64,000 bases of DNA from Actinomycetota bacterium (GCA_026392935.1 JAPLBE010000011.1:1-64000), one strand, 5' to 3'; counted from the stretch's first letter, positions 39,924-50,472 are shown. Notes: generated by a model not told the origin, from the letters alone. Program-made: numbers and translations.

Positions 39924-41840
39924 ATGCTTGAATCGATAAAGGGTCCCTCAGATCTGCGTGGGCTCTCATATGAGCAACTCTCAGAGTTGAGCTCCGAGAT
40001 TCGACAGTTTCTTATAACCAAAGTCTCAAAAACTGGCGGGCATCTAGGACCAAACCTAGGCGTCGTTGAACTCACTATCGCGATTCATCGCACATTTGAT
40101 TCGCCCAAAGATGTTGTTCTCTTTGATACAGGACATCAATCCTATGTTCACAAAATAGTTACTGGCCGTGCTGATCAATTTGATGGCTTACGACAACGCG
40201 GTGGAATCGCCGGATATCCAAACCGTGGCGAAAGCGAACATGATGTTATCGAAAACTCTCATGCATCAACAGCGCTCTCGTGGGCAGATGGAATTTCACG
40301 TGGATTTTCACTTACCGAGCAGAGTGATCGGCACGTTGTTGTAGTTGTAGGAGATGGCGCTCTGACTGGCGGAATGTCGTGGGAAGCGCTCAACAACATT
40401 GCTGCTGCGAACGATAGAAATCTTGTAATTGTTGTCAACGATAATGAACGATCTTATTCACCAACTATCGGTGGACTTGCAACATATCTTTCAACACTGC
40501 GAGTTACACGTGGGTATGAAAGATTCCTTGATTGGGGCAAAGAACTTCTGGCTAATACTCCTGTAGTCGGAACACCGATTTACGAAACTTTGCATGGAAT
40601 GAAGAAAGGCATCAAGGACATTGTCGCCCCTCAGGGTATGTTTGAAGATTTAGGATTGAAGTATGTCGGACCAATTGATGGTCACGACATTGCAGCCATG
40701 GAACGCGCTCTCGAGCAAGCGAAAGAGTTTGGCGAACCCGTGCTAGTGCATGTAATAACCGAAAAAGGTAAGGGACATCTACCTGCTATCGAAGATGAGG
40801 CCGAAAAGTTTCACGCTGTCGGAATCGTTGATCCTGAAACGGGTACTCCGCTTGGCAAATCTTCAATAAGTTGGACCAATGTGTTCTCTGACGAGCTCTT
40901 AGCACTTGGAAAAGAACGTAAAGATATAGTCGCAGTTACAGCAGCAATGCTTGGACCCACAGGACTAGATAAATTTCAAGAAGCATTTCCAGAGCGCACA
41001 ATCGATGTCGGCATTGCAGAACAACATGCGGTTACAAGCGCTGCCGGCCTAGCATTTACGGGGCTACATCCAGTGATTGCTGTGTACTCAACATTTTTAA
41101 ATCGTGCATTTGATCAACTTCTTTTGGATGTTGCTTTGCATAAGGCAGGCGTAACTTTTGTTCTAGATCGTGCGGGCATTACAGGTGATGACGGTCCTTC
41201 TCATCACGGTATTTGGGATTTGGCTGTTACAGGAATAGTTCCCTCTATGCGCGTTGCAGCTCCTCGCGATGCCGCTCGTTTGCGCGAAACTCTTCGTGAA
41301 GCAGTAGATGTTAGCGATGCACCAACAGCGATTCGTTTTCCCAAAGGCGCCGTACAAGGTGACATTCCTGCATTTGAACGCAGAGATGGTGTCGATGTTC
41401 TGTATCGCGGTGAAAGTGCCGACGTTCTGCTTGTCAGTATTGGCTCAATGGCGGCGATTGCAGTTGAAGCAGCCTCTCAGGCCTACCGTGAAGGCGTTGG
41501 CGTGACAGTGATCGATCCTCGCTGGGTCAAGCCGCTACCGGATTCACTTATCGCCATGGCGCGTCGCTATAAGAGTGTTGTGGTTTTAGAAGATGGAATT
41601 AAGCACGGTGGTATTGCAAGCTCTATGTCAGAACTCTTCCGTGATGCAGGAGTCAACGTCGCAATTCATAGTATTGGTATCCCGCTTGAGTTTATTGAAC
41701 ACTCAAAGCGCTCTGAAATACTTGAAGATTTAGGAATTACTGCACAGAAAATTTCACGCGATATTGTCGAGTGGAACTCTACTGTGGAAGAGATGCAATT
41801 CCCGGAGCATGAAAACGCTGACCGCAAACAGACTCGCTAA
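39924..41840 (+). CDS. dxs: 1-deoxy-D-xylulose-5-phosphate synthase
   Basis: TGGHLGPNLGVVELTIAIH...GDGALTGGMSWEALNN...DRAGITGDDGPSHHGIWDL. Confidence 0.97.
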   Translation: MLESIKGPSDLRGLSYEQLSELSSEIRQFLITKVSKTGGHLGPNLGVVELTIAIHRTFDSPKDVVLFDTGHQSYVHKIVTGRADQFDGLRQRGGIAGYPNRGESEHDVIENSHASTALSWADGISRGFSLTEQSDRHVVVVVGDGALTGGMSWEALNNIAAANDRNLVIVVNDNERSYSPTIGGLATYLSTLRVTRGYERFLDWGKELLANTPVVGTPIYETLHGMKKGIKDIVAPQGMFEDLGLKYVGPIDGHDIAAMERALEQAKEFGEPVLVHVITEKGKGHLPAIEDEAEKFHAVGIVDPETGTPLGKSSISWTNVFSDELLALGKERKDIVAVTAAMLGPTGLDKFQEAFPERTIDVGIAEQHAVTSAAGLAFTGLHPVIAVYSTFLNRAFDQLLLDVALHKAGVTFVLDRAGITGDDGPSHHGIWDLAVTGIVPSMRVAAPRDAARLRETLREAVDVSDAPTAIRFPKGAVQGDIPAFERRDGVDVLYRGESADVLLVSIGSMAAIAVEAASQAYREGVGVTVIDPRWVKPLPDSLIAMARRYKSVVVLEDGIKHGGIASSMSELFRDAGVNVAIHSIGIPLEFIEHSKRSEILEDLGITAQKISRDIVEWNSTVEEMQFPEHENADRKQTR

Positions 41841-43890
41841 TTCCTTCGCGATCTAAGAACGGCAATATTCCACCTAAGTGCATTGGCCATCCGGCTCCCA
41901 TCAGCATGCAGAGATCGATTTCTGCAGGTGTAGATACGACGCCCTCATCGAGCATCATGCGAGCTTCTTCAGCTAGCGCTTTCAAGGCTCTTTCACGTAC
42001 TTGTTCGACAGTAGATGGAGTTGTTCCTTTATGAATCAGAGCTACCGCTGCTGGATTCGCGCTATAAGTTCCATCGTCATTGCGAATGTAGAAAGTTTTT
42101 ACGCCTTGCTTCACCATAGCTTGCATCGTAGGGGAGATGCGATAACGAGGACCAAGGTTTGCATTCAAGGTCTCAGAAACATGCAGAGCAACGCCAGGTC
42201 CAACAAGACCAAGTAACTCAAATGGAGACATTGGGAAACCAATACTGCGCATTGCATTATCAGCAACTTGTGGATCTGTACCCTCATCGACTGCGTCAGT
42301 AATTTCACCCATGAAGCGAGTTAGCAAGCGATTAACGACGAAGCCAGGTGCATCTTTACAGATGATCATGGTCTTCTTAAGTTCTTTTCCAATATTAACA
42401 GCCGTTGCAGTTGTTGCATCATCTGTCTTTGATGTTCGCGCTACTTCTAGAAGCGGCATAACCGCAACAGGATTAAAAAAGTGGAATCCGACCACTCGCT
42501 CTGGATGCTCTAGTCCATCGCTCATTTTCTCCACAGATAGCGACGAGGTATTGGTAGCCAATACACACTCTGGCCCAACAATTTTTTCAAGTTTCTTAAA
42601 GAGCTCTTGTTTTAAGGAGAGTTCTTCAAAAATAGCCTCAATTACAAAGTCGCAACCGGCAAAGACGCTCTGGTCACTAGAGCCACTTATCAAGAGAGCA
42701 AGACGAGCCGCAGACTCTGCGCTCATGCGCTTTTTTTCTACAAGTTTGTTGAGTTCATTCTTTACCCAAGCAACGCCTTTATCGGCACGTTCCTGATCAA
42801 TATCTGTCATGACTACGGGGCATTTGAGATTGCGCAGGAGAAGTAGTGCTAACTGCGAAGCCATCAGGCCTGCGCCAACTACGCCTACTCGAGCAACCTT
42901 TCGCCCAAGTGCTGGCTTTGGTGCACCCTCAACTTTCTTACGCTTCTTTTGAATGACGTTAAATGCATAGAGTGATGCTCGAAGTGGATCTGTCATTGTG
43001 AGGTCCGCTAGTGCTGCATCCTCTGCATCAAATCCCTGTCCACGCGAATTACTCTTCGCCGCAGCAATGAGTTCAAGTGCCTTCATGGGAGATGCGATTT
43101 CAGCCCCACCATATTTTTTGAGTGCAGCTGCACGCCCTGCAGCGAGTGCAGCATCCCATGCGGGATCTGCAGAATAATCCTTACGTTCAATCTTCGTAGA
43201 ACCACTTAAAACAGCAGCTACAAAGGCAACTGATTTTTCTAAGAAGTCAGCGGGTTCAAAGACAGCATCAACAACGCCAAGACCTAGAGCATCTTTGGCT
43301 TTCATCATCGTGTTGTTGTTAAGTGAATTTCCAATGATTACTTGAACTGCGCGTTCTGGCCCAATGAGTTTCGGCAAAATGGTGGCACCACCCCAACCAG
43401 GAATGAGTCCAAGGAAAACTTCGGGAAGAGCGGTAAAGGCAGTAGATGCCAAAGTTCGGTAATTGCAATGCAGGCCAATTTCCAAACCGCCACCAAGTGC
43501 CAGACCATTGATGAATGCAAATGAGGGAGTTCCAGATTCATCTAAGCGACGAAAAACATCGTGACCTAATTTTCCAATTGCAACTGCTTGATCTCGCTTC
43601 TTCAAGAAACCTAGCGCAGATAAATCAGCGCCAGCTGCAAAGATGAATGGCTTACCGGTTACTGCAATAGCGGCTGGCTTGCGGGAGAGTGCATCTGTAA
43701 TTGCAGCATCGAGTTCTAGCAATGATTGCGCGCCCAAAGTGTTTGGTCGGGTGTGATCAAGGCCGTTATCTAGAGTGATAAGAACTAGATTTCCGGTAAA
43801 TCCAAATGGAGTTAAATCCACATCGCGCACAAGAGCATGAGTGATGACTTCTTCTGGTGCACCTTCAGGAAGCGTGATTGCTGTAGCCAT
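41779..43890 (-). CDS. fadB: 3-hydroxyacyl-CoA dehydrogenase / enoyl-CoA hydratase fusion (FadB/FadJ type)
   Basis: Crotonase N-half (FAAGADLSALGF, ALGGGLEIGLHCNYR) and HAD C-half (GVVGAGLMASQLALLLL, VGFHFFNPVAVMPLLEV). Confidence 0.95.
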   Translation of the reverse strand: MATAITLPEGAPEEVITHALVRDVDLTPFGFTGNLVLITLDNGLDHTRPNTLGAQSLLELDAAITDALSRKPAAIAVTGKPFIFAAGADLSALGFLKKRDQAVAIGKLGHDVFRRLDESGTPSFAFINGLALGGGLEIGLHCNYRTLASTAFTALPEVFLGLIPGWGGATILPKLIGPERAVQVIIGNSLNNNTMMKAKDALGLGVVDAVFEPADFLEKSVAFVAAVLSGSTKIERKDYSADPAWDAALAAGRAAALKKYGGAEIASPMKALELIAAAKSNSRGQGFDAEDAALADLTMTDPLRASLYAFNVIQKKRKKVEGAPKPALGRKVARVGVVGAGLMASQLALLLLRNLKCPVVMTDIDQERADKGVAWVKNELNKLVEKKRMSAESAARLALLISGSSDQSVFAGCDFVIEAIFEELSLKQELFKKLEKIVGPECVLATNTSSLSVEKMSDGLEHPERVVGFHFFNPVAVMPLLEVARTSKTDDATTATAVNIGKELKKTMIICKDAPGFVVNRLLTRFMGEITDAVDEGTDPQVADNAMRSIGFPMSPFELLGLVGPGVALHVSETLNANLGPRYRISPTMQAMVKQGVKTFYIRNDDGTYSANPAAVALIHKGTTPSTVEQVRERALKALAEEARMMLDEGVVSTPAEIDLCMLMGAGWPMHLGGILPFLDREGISESVCGQRFHAPGIASLPQ

Positions 43891-45104
43891 TATTTTGAGC
43901 CTCCCGTGCTACCGGAACCATTAAAATGTGGGTTCTCCCAAATAACAGTTCCGCCCATACCTAATCCGATGCACATAGTTGTGATGCCATAGCGAACATC
44001 TTTCTTCTCTTCAAATGTGCGAGCCAGGTTGAGCATCAGTCTCACACCAGAGGATGCAAGGGGATGGCCAACAGCGATAGCGCCACCGTATGGATTCACA
44101 CGCGGATCATCATCTGCAATACCGAAGTGATCTAAGAATGCTAAAACTTGAACCGCAAATGCTTCATTGACTTCGAAGGCACCGATATCTTCTATTTTTA
44201 GACCAGCTTTGCCCAGCGCTTTTATCGTTGCAGGGACAGGTCCATAACCCATAACCTCTGGTTCAACACCTGCAAATGCAAAAGTGACAAGACGCGCTTT
44301 AATGCTGAGCCCGAGTTCTTTCGCTTTATCTTCACTAGCAAGCAGTGCTGCAGTCGCTCCATCATTGAGCCCTGAAGAATTCCCCGCAGTAACTCGACCA
44401 GCGGGGCGGAATGGAGTTTTCAGTCCAGCCAAACCTTCCATAGTTGTTGTTGGACGTGGTGATTCATCAACTGTTGCGATGCCCCAACCAAGTTCTGCAT
44501 TACGCGCAGCAGTAGGTATAAGATCTCTCTGAATTTTTCCATCAGCATAAGCTTTCGCTGTTTTCATCTGTGAGTTATATGCAAATTTATCGGCACGTTC
44601 TTTTGTGAGTTGTGGGTATCGGTCGTGCAGTCTCTCTGCGGTAGCTCCCATTGCAAGTGCATCTTGCTCAACTAACTTCTCCGCTAAATAGCGTGGATTG
44701 GGATCCATGAGTTCGCCCATCGGATGGTTTCCCATATGTTCTACTCCGCCAGCAATTGCTATATCAATAGCACCTATTGCAATAGCACCTGCGATTGTTG
44801 TTGTTGCGGTAAGAGCGCCAGCACACCAGCGATCGATTGAATATCCTGGAACAGTTTTTGGAAGTCCTGCGAGTAGGGTTGCACTTCTGCCAATGTTCAT
44901 ACCTTGGTCACCAGTTTGTGTGGCAGCAGCGATTGCAACATCATCGATATCTGCAGGGGAGACCAGAGGGTTTCGCTCTAAGAGCCCACGCATCGCGCGA
45001 ACCATCAGATCATCTGCGCGAGTTCCGGAGTACATGCTTCCGGCTTTTCCAAATGGAGTACGAACAGCGTCAACGAGAACAACGTTACGAATCTGGGCGG
45101 ACAT
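43890..45104 (-). CDS. fadA: Acetyl-CoA C-acyltransferase (thiolase)
   Basis: [18 protein letters not shown]...[12 protein letters not shown]...[16 protein letters not shown]...[16 protein letters not shown]. Confidence 0.95.
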   Translation of the reverse strand: MSAQIRNVVLVDAVRTPFGKAGSMYSGTRADDLMVRAMRGLLERNPLVSPADIDDVAIAAATQTGDQGMNIGRSATLLAGLPKTVPGYSIDRWCAGALTATTTIAGAIAIGAIDIAIAGGVEHMGNHPMGELMDPNPRYLAEKLVEQDALAMGATAERLHDRYPQLTKERADKFAYNSQMKTAKAYADGKIQRDLIPTAARNAELGWGIATVDESPRPTTTMEGLAGLKTPFRPAGRVTAGNSSGLNDGATAALLASEDKAKELGLSIKARLVTFAFAGVEPEVMGYGPVPATIKALGKAGLKIEDIGAFEVNEAFAVQVLAFLDHFGIADDDPRVNPYGGAIAVGHPLASSGVRLMLNLARTFEEKKDVRYGITTMCIGLGMGGTVIWENPHFNGSGSTGGSK

Positions 45105-45118
45105 AGAACTTCCTTTGG

Positions 45119-45162
45119 CTGGTGAGTGTGCCTACTCAATATGTCTGTAGGTTACTCGCCAG
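45119..45162 (-). promoter_or_regulatory. Candidate operator/hairpin upstream of fadAB
   Basis: CTGGTGAGT-gtg-CCTAC-n11-GTAGG-tt-ACTCGCCAG: nested inverted repeat, one T/G mismatch. Confidence 0.5.
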
Positions 45163-45198
45163 TAGAACAAAGCGCTACAAGCAAAGGAAAGTCAACGC

Positions 45199-46029
45199 TT
45201 ACGCGTGAGTGGCAACGTTTACAGGCTTCGCAGTCTTAGCAGGCTTGAGGTATGCGCTCAAGGTAAAGCCCACAAATGTGAGCCAGCCGAAGAGCTGTAA
45301 CCATGACGTTGTCGTGTCAAAGCCAACCATGCCGGCGAGAAGGCCAGCGATAAATGACTCCTTTGGCATCCATGAGGTGATGTCCCAAACAAATGCCTCT
45401 GTCCCTGGCAGCAGGCCGAATTCTTGGAATTCATGAATGCCGTAAGAGAGAACGCCGGCTGCGATGATGATGAGAGCAACGCCGGAGTATGTGAAGAATT
45501 TTCCAAGATCAATTTTGATCGCACTCTTGTAAATTCCGATTCCAAGAGCAACAGCAAGGCCTAGCCCAAGAATCAAACCAAGAGTTGCTGTTGACACTGC
45601 GCCAACTGTTTTGAAATTTGTATAGAGGAATAATGAGGTTTCCAGACCTTCGCGAGCAACAGCAAAAAATGCAGCCAGGGCAAGGGCTACAGGGCCTGCC
45701 ATAAGAGCTGACTCCGCTTTGGTGTGAAGTTCTGCGCGAAGTCCGCGGGCAGTGCGCTTCATCCAGAAGATCATCCATGTTACGAAACCAACTGCAATAA
45801 ATGATGTTGTACCCGCGAAGAGTTCTTCACCTCGAGGAGAGAGTTCAGTTGATGTGTAAGAAAGGAAAGCTCCGAAACCGAGGCTGGCAACGACGGCGAT
45901 AAATACACCGGTCCAGAGCGCTCGCAATTGGTGTCTACGATCAGTCTTGACCAAGTAGGCAACAAGGATTCCGACAATGAGAGAAGCTTCTAGCCCTTCG
46001 CGAAGGGCGATGATGAATGTGCTAGTCAT
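45199..46029 (-). CDS. efeU: FTR1/EfeU-family iron permease
   Basis: Two REGLE motifs (ALREGLEASLIVGIL, VAREGLETSLFLY), multi-TM. Confidence 0.9.
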   Translation of the reverse strand: MTSTFIIALREGLEASLIVGILVAYLVKTDRRHQLRALWTGVFIAVVASLGFGAFLSYTSTELSPRGEELFAGTTSFIAVGFVTWMIFWMKRTARGLRAELHTKAESALMAGPVALALAAFFAVAREGLETSLFLYTNFKTVGAVSTATLGLILGLGLAVALGIGIYKSAIKIDLGKFFTYSGVALIIIAAGVLSYGIHEFQEFGLLPGTEAFVWDITSWMPKESFIAGLLAGMVGFDTTTSWLQLFGWLTFVGFTLSAYLKPAKTAKPVNVATHA

Positions 46030-46085
46030 GAAAGAGAGCGTAATTCAGGTCAATTAATTACGCAACTCCAATGTTGCGTAATTCA

Positions 46086-47381
46086 TCACTCTTCGGCGGG
46101 CAGCTCAGCGATCTCAGGCAGCTCAAGCGGCTCCGTCTCCAGAAGGGCTGATTCAAGTATTGGGGCAGCAATTGCAGCCTGCCAGCGACGAGCCCCAAGC
46201 GCGATAAGGGTCTTTTCAACTCCTGAGCCATCTTCTGGTGGTGCCCAACAGATGCGACGGACGAGTTCAGGGCTAATCAGGTTCTCTAGCGGGATAGAGA
46301 GCTCCTGCGCTCGCTCGGATAATGTAAAACGAGCATGAGAAAGAGGGGCGTACTTCTCAGGGAACTTATCTCTCCAAATTTTAATGGCAGGCAGAGCATC
46401 ACTTTTCATGCGGACTTCAGGTAATTGATCATCGGGCAAGGCCAAGGCCATGGCGATCGTTGAAATCCAGAGCTCGGAGTTTTCTAACCAGCGCGCTCGC
46501 ATACCAAGAGGCCTGATTATCTTTTCAAGATGTTTGCGATTGAGGATTGGAGTTGTCTCACTTGCAGTTGCGAGTTCGCTAATTGCAAAGTCAGATAACA
46601 ATCTACCGGGGGCGATGTCTAACTCTCGAGCTATCTCATTTCGTGCTTGCCATAACTGCCGAACAACAGCTAACTGCGAACGTTTCTTAATCTTATGCAT
46701 CCCAGAAGTTCTGCGCCACGGATCAACTCGAGGTGGGGATGGAGGAGCCGCAATGATGGCGGCAAAATCTTCTTCCGCCCAACTCCATTTGCTGGAAGCA
46801 CGCAGAAGTTCTTCCACTTTATCTCGAAGTTCAATTAAGAGTTCCACATCTAGCGCCGCATAGTTCAGCCACTCTGCAGGCAATGGTCGAGTAGACCAGT
46901 CTGCTGCAGAATGCTCCTTGGCAAGTGATACTCCCATTAATGATTCAAGGAGAGCACCGAGTCCAACTCGGGGAAGTCCGGCAATTCGTCCGCCGAGTTC
47001 TGTGTCGAAAAGTATTTGTGGATTGATTCCAAGTTCACGCAGGCACGGCAAATCTTGTGTACTTGCATGCAAAATAACTTCTTGAGTACTAATCAAGTGG
47101 TTTAGACGAGTAAAACATGGGTGCCCTGGGCCAAATGGAATCGGATCGATGAGATGAAGTCCACCACCAGTGCGTTTAATCTGAATCAAGTAAGCACGAG
47201 CACTGTATTTAAAGCCAGATGCTCGTTCGGCATCAAATGCATATGGTCCTGATCCGCTTTCTAATTGATCTAGAGCTTTGTTAAATGCATCTTCAGTATC
47301 GACGACATCTGGAACTCCGAGCTCAGGACGCAGGAGTGGAATTGGCTGGGGAAGTTCCTCTTCAACCACGGCGTCGTGCAA
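46086..47381 (-). CDS. rnd: Ribonuclease D (HRDC domain)
   Basis: YAFDAERASGFKYSARAYLIQIKR...ILHASTQDLPCLRELGI...FDTELGGRIAGLPRVGLGALLE. Confidence 0.92.
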   Translation of the reverse strand: MHDAVVEEELPQPIPLLRPELGVPDVVDTEDAFNKALDQLESGSGPYAFDAERASGFKYSARAYLIQIKRTGGGLHLIDPIPFGPGHPCFTRLNHLISTQEVILHASTQDLPCLRELGINPQILFDTELGGRIAGLPRVGLGALLESLMGVSLAKEHSAADWSTRPLPAEWLNYAALDVELLIELRDKVEELLRASSKWSWAEEDFAAIIAAPPSPPRVDPWRRTSGMHKIKKRSQLAVVRQLWQARNEIARELDIAPGRLLSDFAISELATASETTPILNRKHLEKIIRPLGMRARWLENSELWISTIAMALALPDDQLPEVRMKSDALPAIKIWRDKFPEKYAPLSHARFTLSERAQELSIPLENLISPELVRRICWAPPEDGSGVEKTLIALGARRWQAAIAAPILESALLETEPLELPEIAELPAEE

Positions 47382-47946
47382 AACCGATAGTGGCTACACC
47401 ATCTGGAAGTGGCGGCAATCCTGAGACCTCAGTCATGAGATTGCACCAAGCTTGAACATGTAAAAACATATCTTCAACAGAATTAATTATGGGAGTCCAG
47501 GATGCACGAATCTCAATTTCAGAATCATCATTGCGTGGTGATAATTTTCCAAATGAAGCACTGGATACTCGCGTGACGGTGCCACTTGAAGCGTTAAATT
47601 GTGCACCAGTTGCATTGAGTGAATCCAACAACCAATTCCAACCGACTTCAGGTAACAGTGGATCTTCTTGCATTTCACTTTCGACATCGGCTCGCATGAA
47701 AGTAACGCATCGATAGTCACCTTCCCACGTATCTTGTCCACCAGGCTCATGTAAAAGCACGAATCTTCCTGATGCTATTTCTTCTTCAGCGTCCGCTAGC
47801 AGACCATTGGAAATATCTGCTGTGAATGCAAATGAGTGAGCAGCCAATTTTTGCGGAGCAGGAACTTCCTCAAGAATAATCTCAGGGCGAGGGGTAAAGG
47901 TGCGAAGAAGTTCAATCATTTCGCTAAAAGAAAGAGTTGACTTCAC
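47362..47946 (-). CDS. DUF3000 family protein
   Basis: RPEIILEEVPAPQKLAAHSFAFTADI...GWNWLLDSL; adjacent to rnd as in other actinobacteria. Confidence 0.8.
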   Translation of the reverse strand: MKSTLSFSEMIELLRTFTPRPEIILEEVPAPQKLAAHSFAFTADISNGLLADAEEEIASGRFVLLHEPGGQDTWEGDYRCVTFMRADVESEMQEDPLLPEVGWNWLLDSLNATGAQFNASSGTVTRVSSASFGKLSPRNDDSEIEIRASWTPIINSVEDMFLHVQAWCNLMTEVSGLPPLPDGVATIGFARRRG

Positions 47947-48017
47947 TGGTTGATTCTAAAGTTTAAGTCGTGGTTTAGGCGGGAGGCTAAGCGGATTCAC
48001 GGGTAGAGTCTGCGCTT

Positions 48018-48860
48018 ATGGCAAGCGCATTGGCACTTTTATCGAGTCTTCTCTGGGGAAGTGCCGATTATGCAGGCGGAATTCTCAGTAAGAAGTTTCC
48101 TGCAATCGCTGTACTTGCAGTCAGCCAAGCAATTGGATTTCTCACAGGTGCAAGCCTTGTTCTCATTAGCGGCGCCTGGCATGCAGAGGCTTTTGGAAGC
48201 AGTGGATATTTCTTTCCCGGAGTTATTGCAGGCATTTCTGGATTCCTAGGTTTGATTTCGTTGTATGCCGGATTATCAACTGGGCGCATGGGTGTTGTCT
48301 CGCCAATAAGTGCATTGAGCGCATTGATCCCGTTGTCGTACGCCTTGATTGTTAAAGGTGACGATCTCTCATTGATTCTCTCGGTTGGAGTTGTCTTTGC
48401 CATGTTGGGCGGATTTCTCGCAAGTGGTCCGGAAGTTTCACAGGGTTTGCCACTTAAACCGGTCTTGTTGGCACTGAGTGCGGCATTCTTCTTCGGAGTC
48501 GCACTCGTATGCATGGCGATGGGATCTGAAAGCAGCGCTCTTATGACAATGACAACAATGCGAACCACTACTTTGTTAATTGGTATCGCGCTTTTCATAA
48601 AATTCAGAAACATTGGTGGGTTGGGAAAAAGTCAGATACCAGTTTTAGTCTTTATTGGGGTTGCAGATTTTGCGGCTAATTTATTATTGGGAGTTGCTAC
48701 GACAAAGGGTTTGGTCTCATTAGCAATGGTCTTAGGCGCTCTTTATCCGATCGCTACCGCAGTTCTTGCTTACATATTTCTTAATGAAAGACTGCATCGA
48801 GTGCAGTACTTTGGAATCGTCTTTGCCGTCGTTGGTGTCTCACTCATTTCAGCATTTTAA
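48018..48860 (+). CDS. EamA/DMT-family transporter
   Basis: Ten-TM-like hydrophobic pattern, two EamA-type repeats (ALLSSLLWGSADYAGGILSK; FLNERLHRVQYFGIVFAVVGV). Confidence 0.85.
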   Translation: MASALALLSSLLWGSADYAGGILSKKFPAIAVLAVSQAIGFLTGASLVLISGAWHAEAFGSSGYFFPGVIAGISGFLGLISLYAGLSTGRMGVVSPISALSALIPLSYALIVKGDDLSLILSVGVVFAMLGGFLASGPEVSQGLPLKPVLLALSAAFFFGVALVCMAMGSESSALMTMTTMRTTTLLIGIALFIKFRNIGGLGKSQIPVLVFIGVADFAANLLLGVATTKGLVSLAMVLGALYPIATAVLAYIFLNERLHRVQYFGIVFAVVGVSLISAF

Positions 48861-48875
48861 TCAGGACCAAAGAAT

Positions 48876-49367
48876 CTATCTTTTCGCTGAAATCATCCGA
48901 GTTCCATCTGAGATCTTCTCGGTCATTGAACTAAAGTGATTGAGAAGTTCTTGGATATCAATTTTATCTGCGCCATCTATTGATTCGGTAATGCTCAGTT
49001 CAAGTTCATCGATTCTGCCTTGCGCTATAAGTTCATTGATGATTGAAATCCCGGCTTCTATGTGTACAACTGGACCGAACATTGCTATTGCTTTATCTAC
49101 AGCTTGGCTGGGGGAAAGATTCCAGCAGTACGCCAAACGATTGCCCGCTAAAGGATTAAATAAACTGCGAGAGAGAACTACAACAGGTACAGGAGTTCTT
49201 TGGTAGGGCTCATTTCGCGCAGTATTTCCTCCGATGATGATGCAATCGGCTGAACGGCGTCTTTGTAAAAATTGAGAACGGTCAATTGCGCTGGTAATTC
49301 CGCCCGAATTGCCGTTTCTCGATGTTGATCCATCGGCTCCGACGACCAGGGTTGCAATGACGGGCAT
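48876..49367 (-). CDS. RibD C-terminal/dihydrofolate reductase-like protein
   Basis: SADCIIIGGNTARNEPYQRTPVPVVVLSRS...VHIEAGISIINELIAQGRIDELELSIT. Confidence 0.75.
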   Translation of the reverse strand: MPVIATLVVGADGSTSRNGNSGGITSAIDRSQFLQRRRSADCIIIGGNTARNEPYQRTPVPVVVLSRSLFNPLAGNRLAYCWNLSPSQAVDKAIAMFGPVVHIEAGISIINELIAQGRIDELELSITESIDGADKIDIQELLNHFSSMTEKISDGTRMISAKR

Positions 49368-49458
49368 ATGCGCAGAATATTGTTTATCTCACTCAATTAT
49401 CAGCGTATTTGCTCCTTTCACATTGAAAAACTGCGTGTCGGGGCGTTAGCCTTAAAAC

Positions 49459-50469
49459 ATGAGAAACCAGATAAAGCTCCTTGCTTTGACAGTTTCGTTC
49501 ACCGTTTTCATCTCCCTCGTTGGACAGCCCGTATCGCAAGCGGCTCAGACGTTAGCCCAGGTACAGGCACAGGTCATTCGACTTGAAGAAGAGGCGACTT
49601 CTGCAGCCGAAGGTGCGCAAGAAGCAAAAGTGAAATTAGCCGCACTTACCAGAAGTCTGGAAGGAATTCAGGCGCGAGCTGCAATACAAGGAAAGACAGT
49701 TGATGCGATATCAAAAACTCTTGGAGTTATCGCAATAAATCAATACAAGTCTGGAACGCTCAGCGAAAGCCTCGAATTGCTTTTCTCATCTGACCCATCG
49801 CTATATCTCTCATCGGCCGGATCACTTGATGCCATTACACGTCAAAAAGGAATTCAACTCCGTAAATTTCAATCCGCAGAACAGCAGTTAAAAGCGACCT
49901 CGCTAACAGTCAGCGACCGACTTGCCCAAGTTAAGGCTCTCCAGAAAAGACTTGCCGAACGTAGCGCGGTCGCAACAAAAAAATTGGCTCAAGCCGAATC
50001 TCTACTCGCTAAGTTAAAGAAGGAAGATAGAGAGCGTTTAGCGCGATTGGCTCAAGAGCGAGAAGATGCTGATCAAGCTTCATCCTTGGCTGCTGCAAAG
50101 GGACTCACCGGCGTTTCTGGGCGAGCGGGTACAGCTCTTAAGTTTGCTCTTAAGCAAATTGGTGATCGATATGTTTTCGGCGCCGATGGAATGATCTACT
50201 GGGATTGCTCAGGGCTCACGATGCGTGCTTATCAGACCGCTGGAGTCTCTCTCCCTCATTCGTCAGCTGCTCAATCTCGAATGGGAAAAAGAATTCCATT
50301 CAGCCAGAAAAAACCTGGCGACTTACTCTTCTTCGGTCGTCCGGTTTCACATGTTGGAATTTATTTAGGTGGAGGCAAGATGGTGCACGCACCTCGTTCT
50401 GGATCTAGAGTGAAAATTGCTCCACCAAATATGGGACGCAAGCCATTGGTTGCCGTTCGCCGGTTCTAA
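49459..50469 (+). CDS. Secreted NlpC/P60 peptidoglycan endopeptidase with coiled-coil N-terminus
   Basis: Signal peptide; YVFGADGMIYWDCSGLTMRAYQTAGVSLPHSSAAQ; VSHVGIYLGGGKMVHAP. Confidence 0.93.
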   Translation: MRNQIKLLALTVSFTVFISLVGQPVSQAAQTLAQVQAQVIRLEEEATSAAEGAQEAKVKLAALTRSLEGIQARAAIQGKTVDAISKTLGVIAINQYKSGTLSESLELLFSSDPSLYLSSAGSLDAITRQKGIQLRKFQSAEQQLKATSLTVSDRLAQVKALQKRLAERSAVATKKLAQAESLLAKLKKEDRERLARLAQEREDADQASSLAAAKGLTGVSGRAGTALKFALKQIGDRYVFGADGMIYWDCSGLTMRAYQTAGVSLPHSSAAQSRMGKRIPFSQKKPGDLLFFGRPVSHVGIYLGGGKMVHAPRSGSRVKIAPPNMGRKPLVAVRRF

Positions 50470-50472
50470 CTG

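Noticed and set aside
44698-45150. 150-aa plus ORF opposite fadA
   Set aside because: Antisense shadow from codon bias; fadA motifs are unambiguous.
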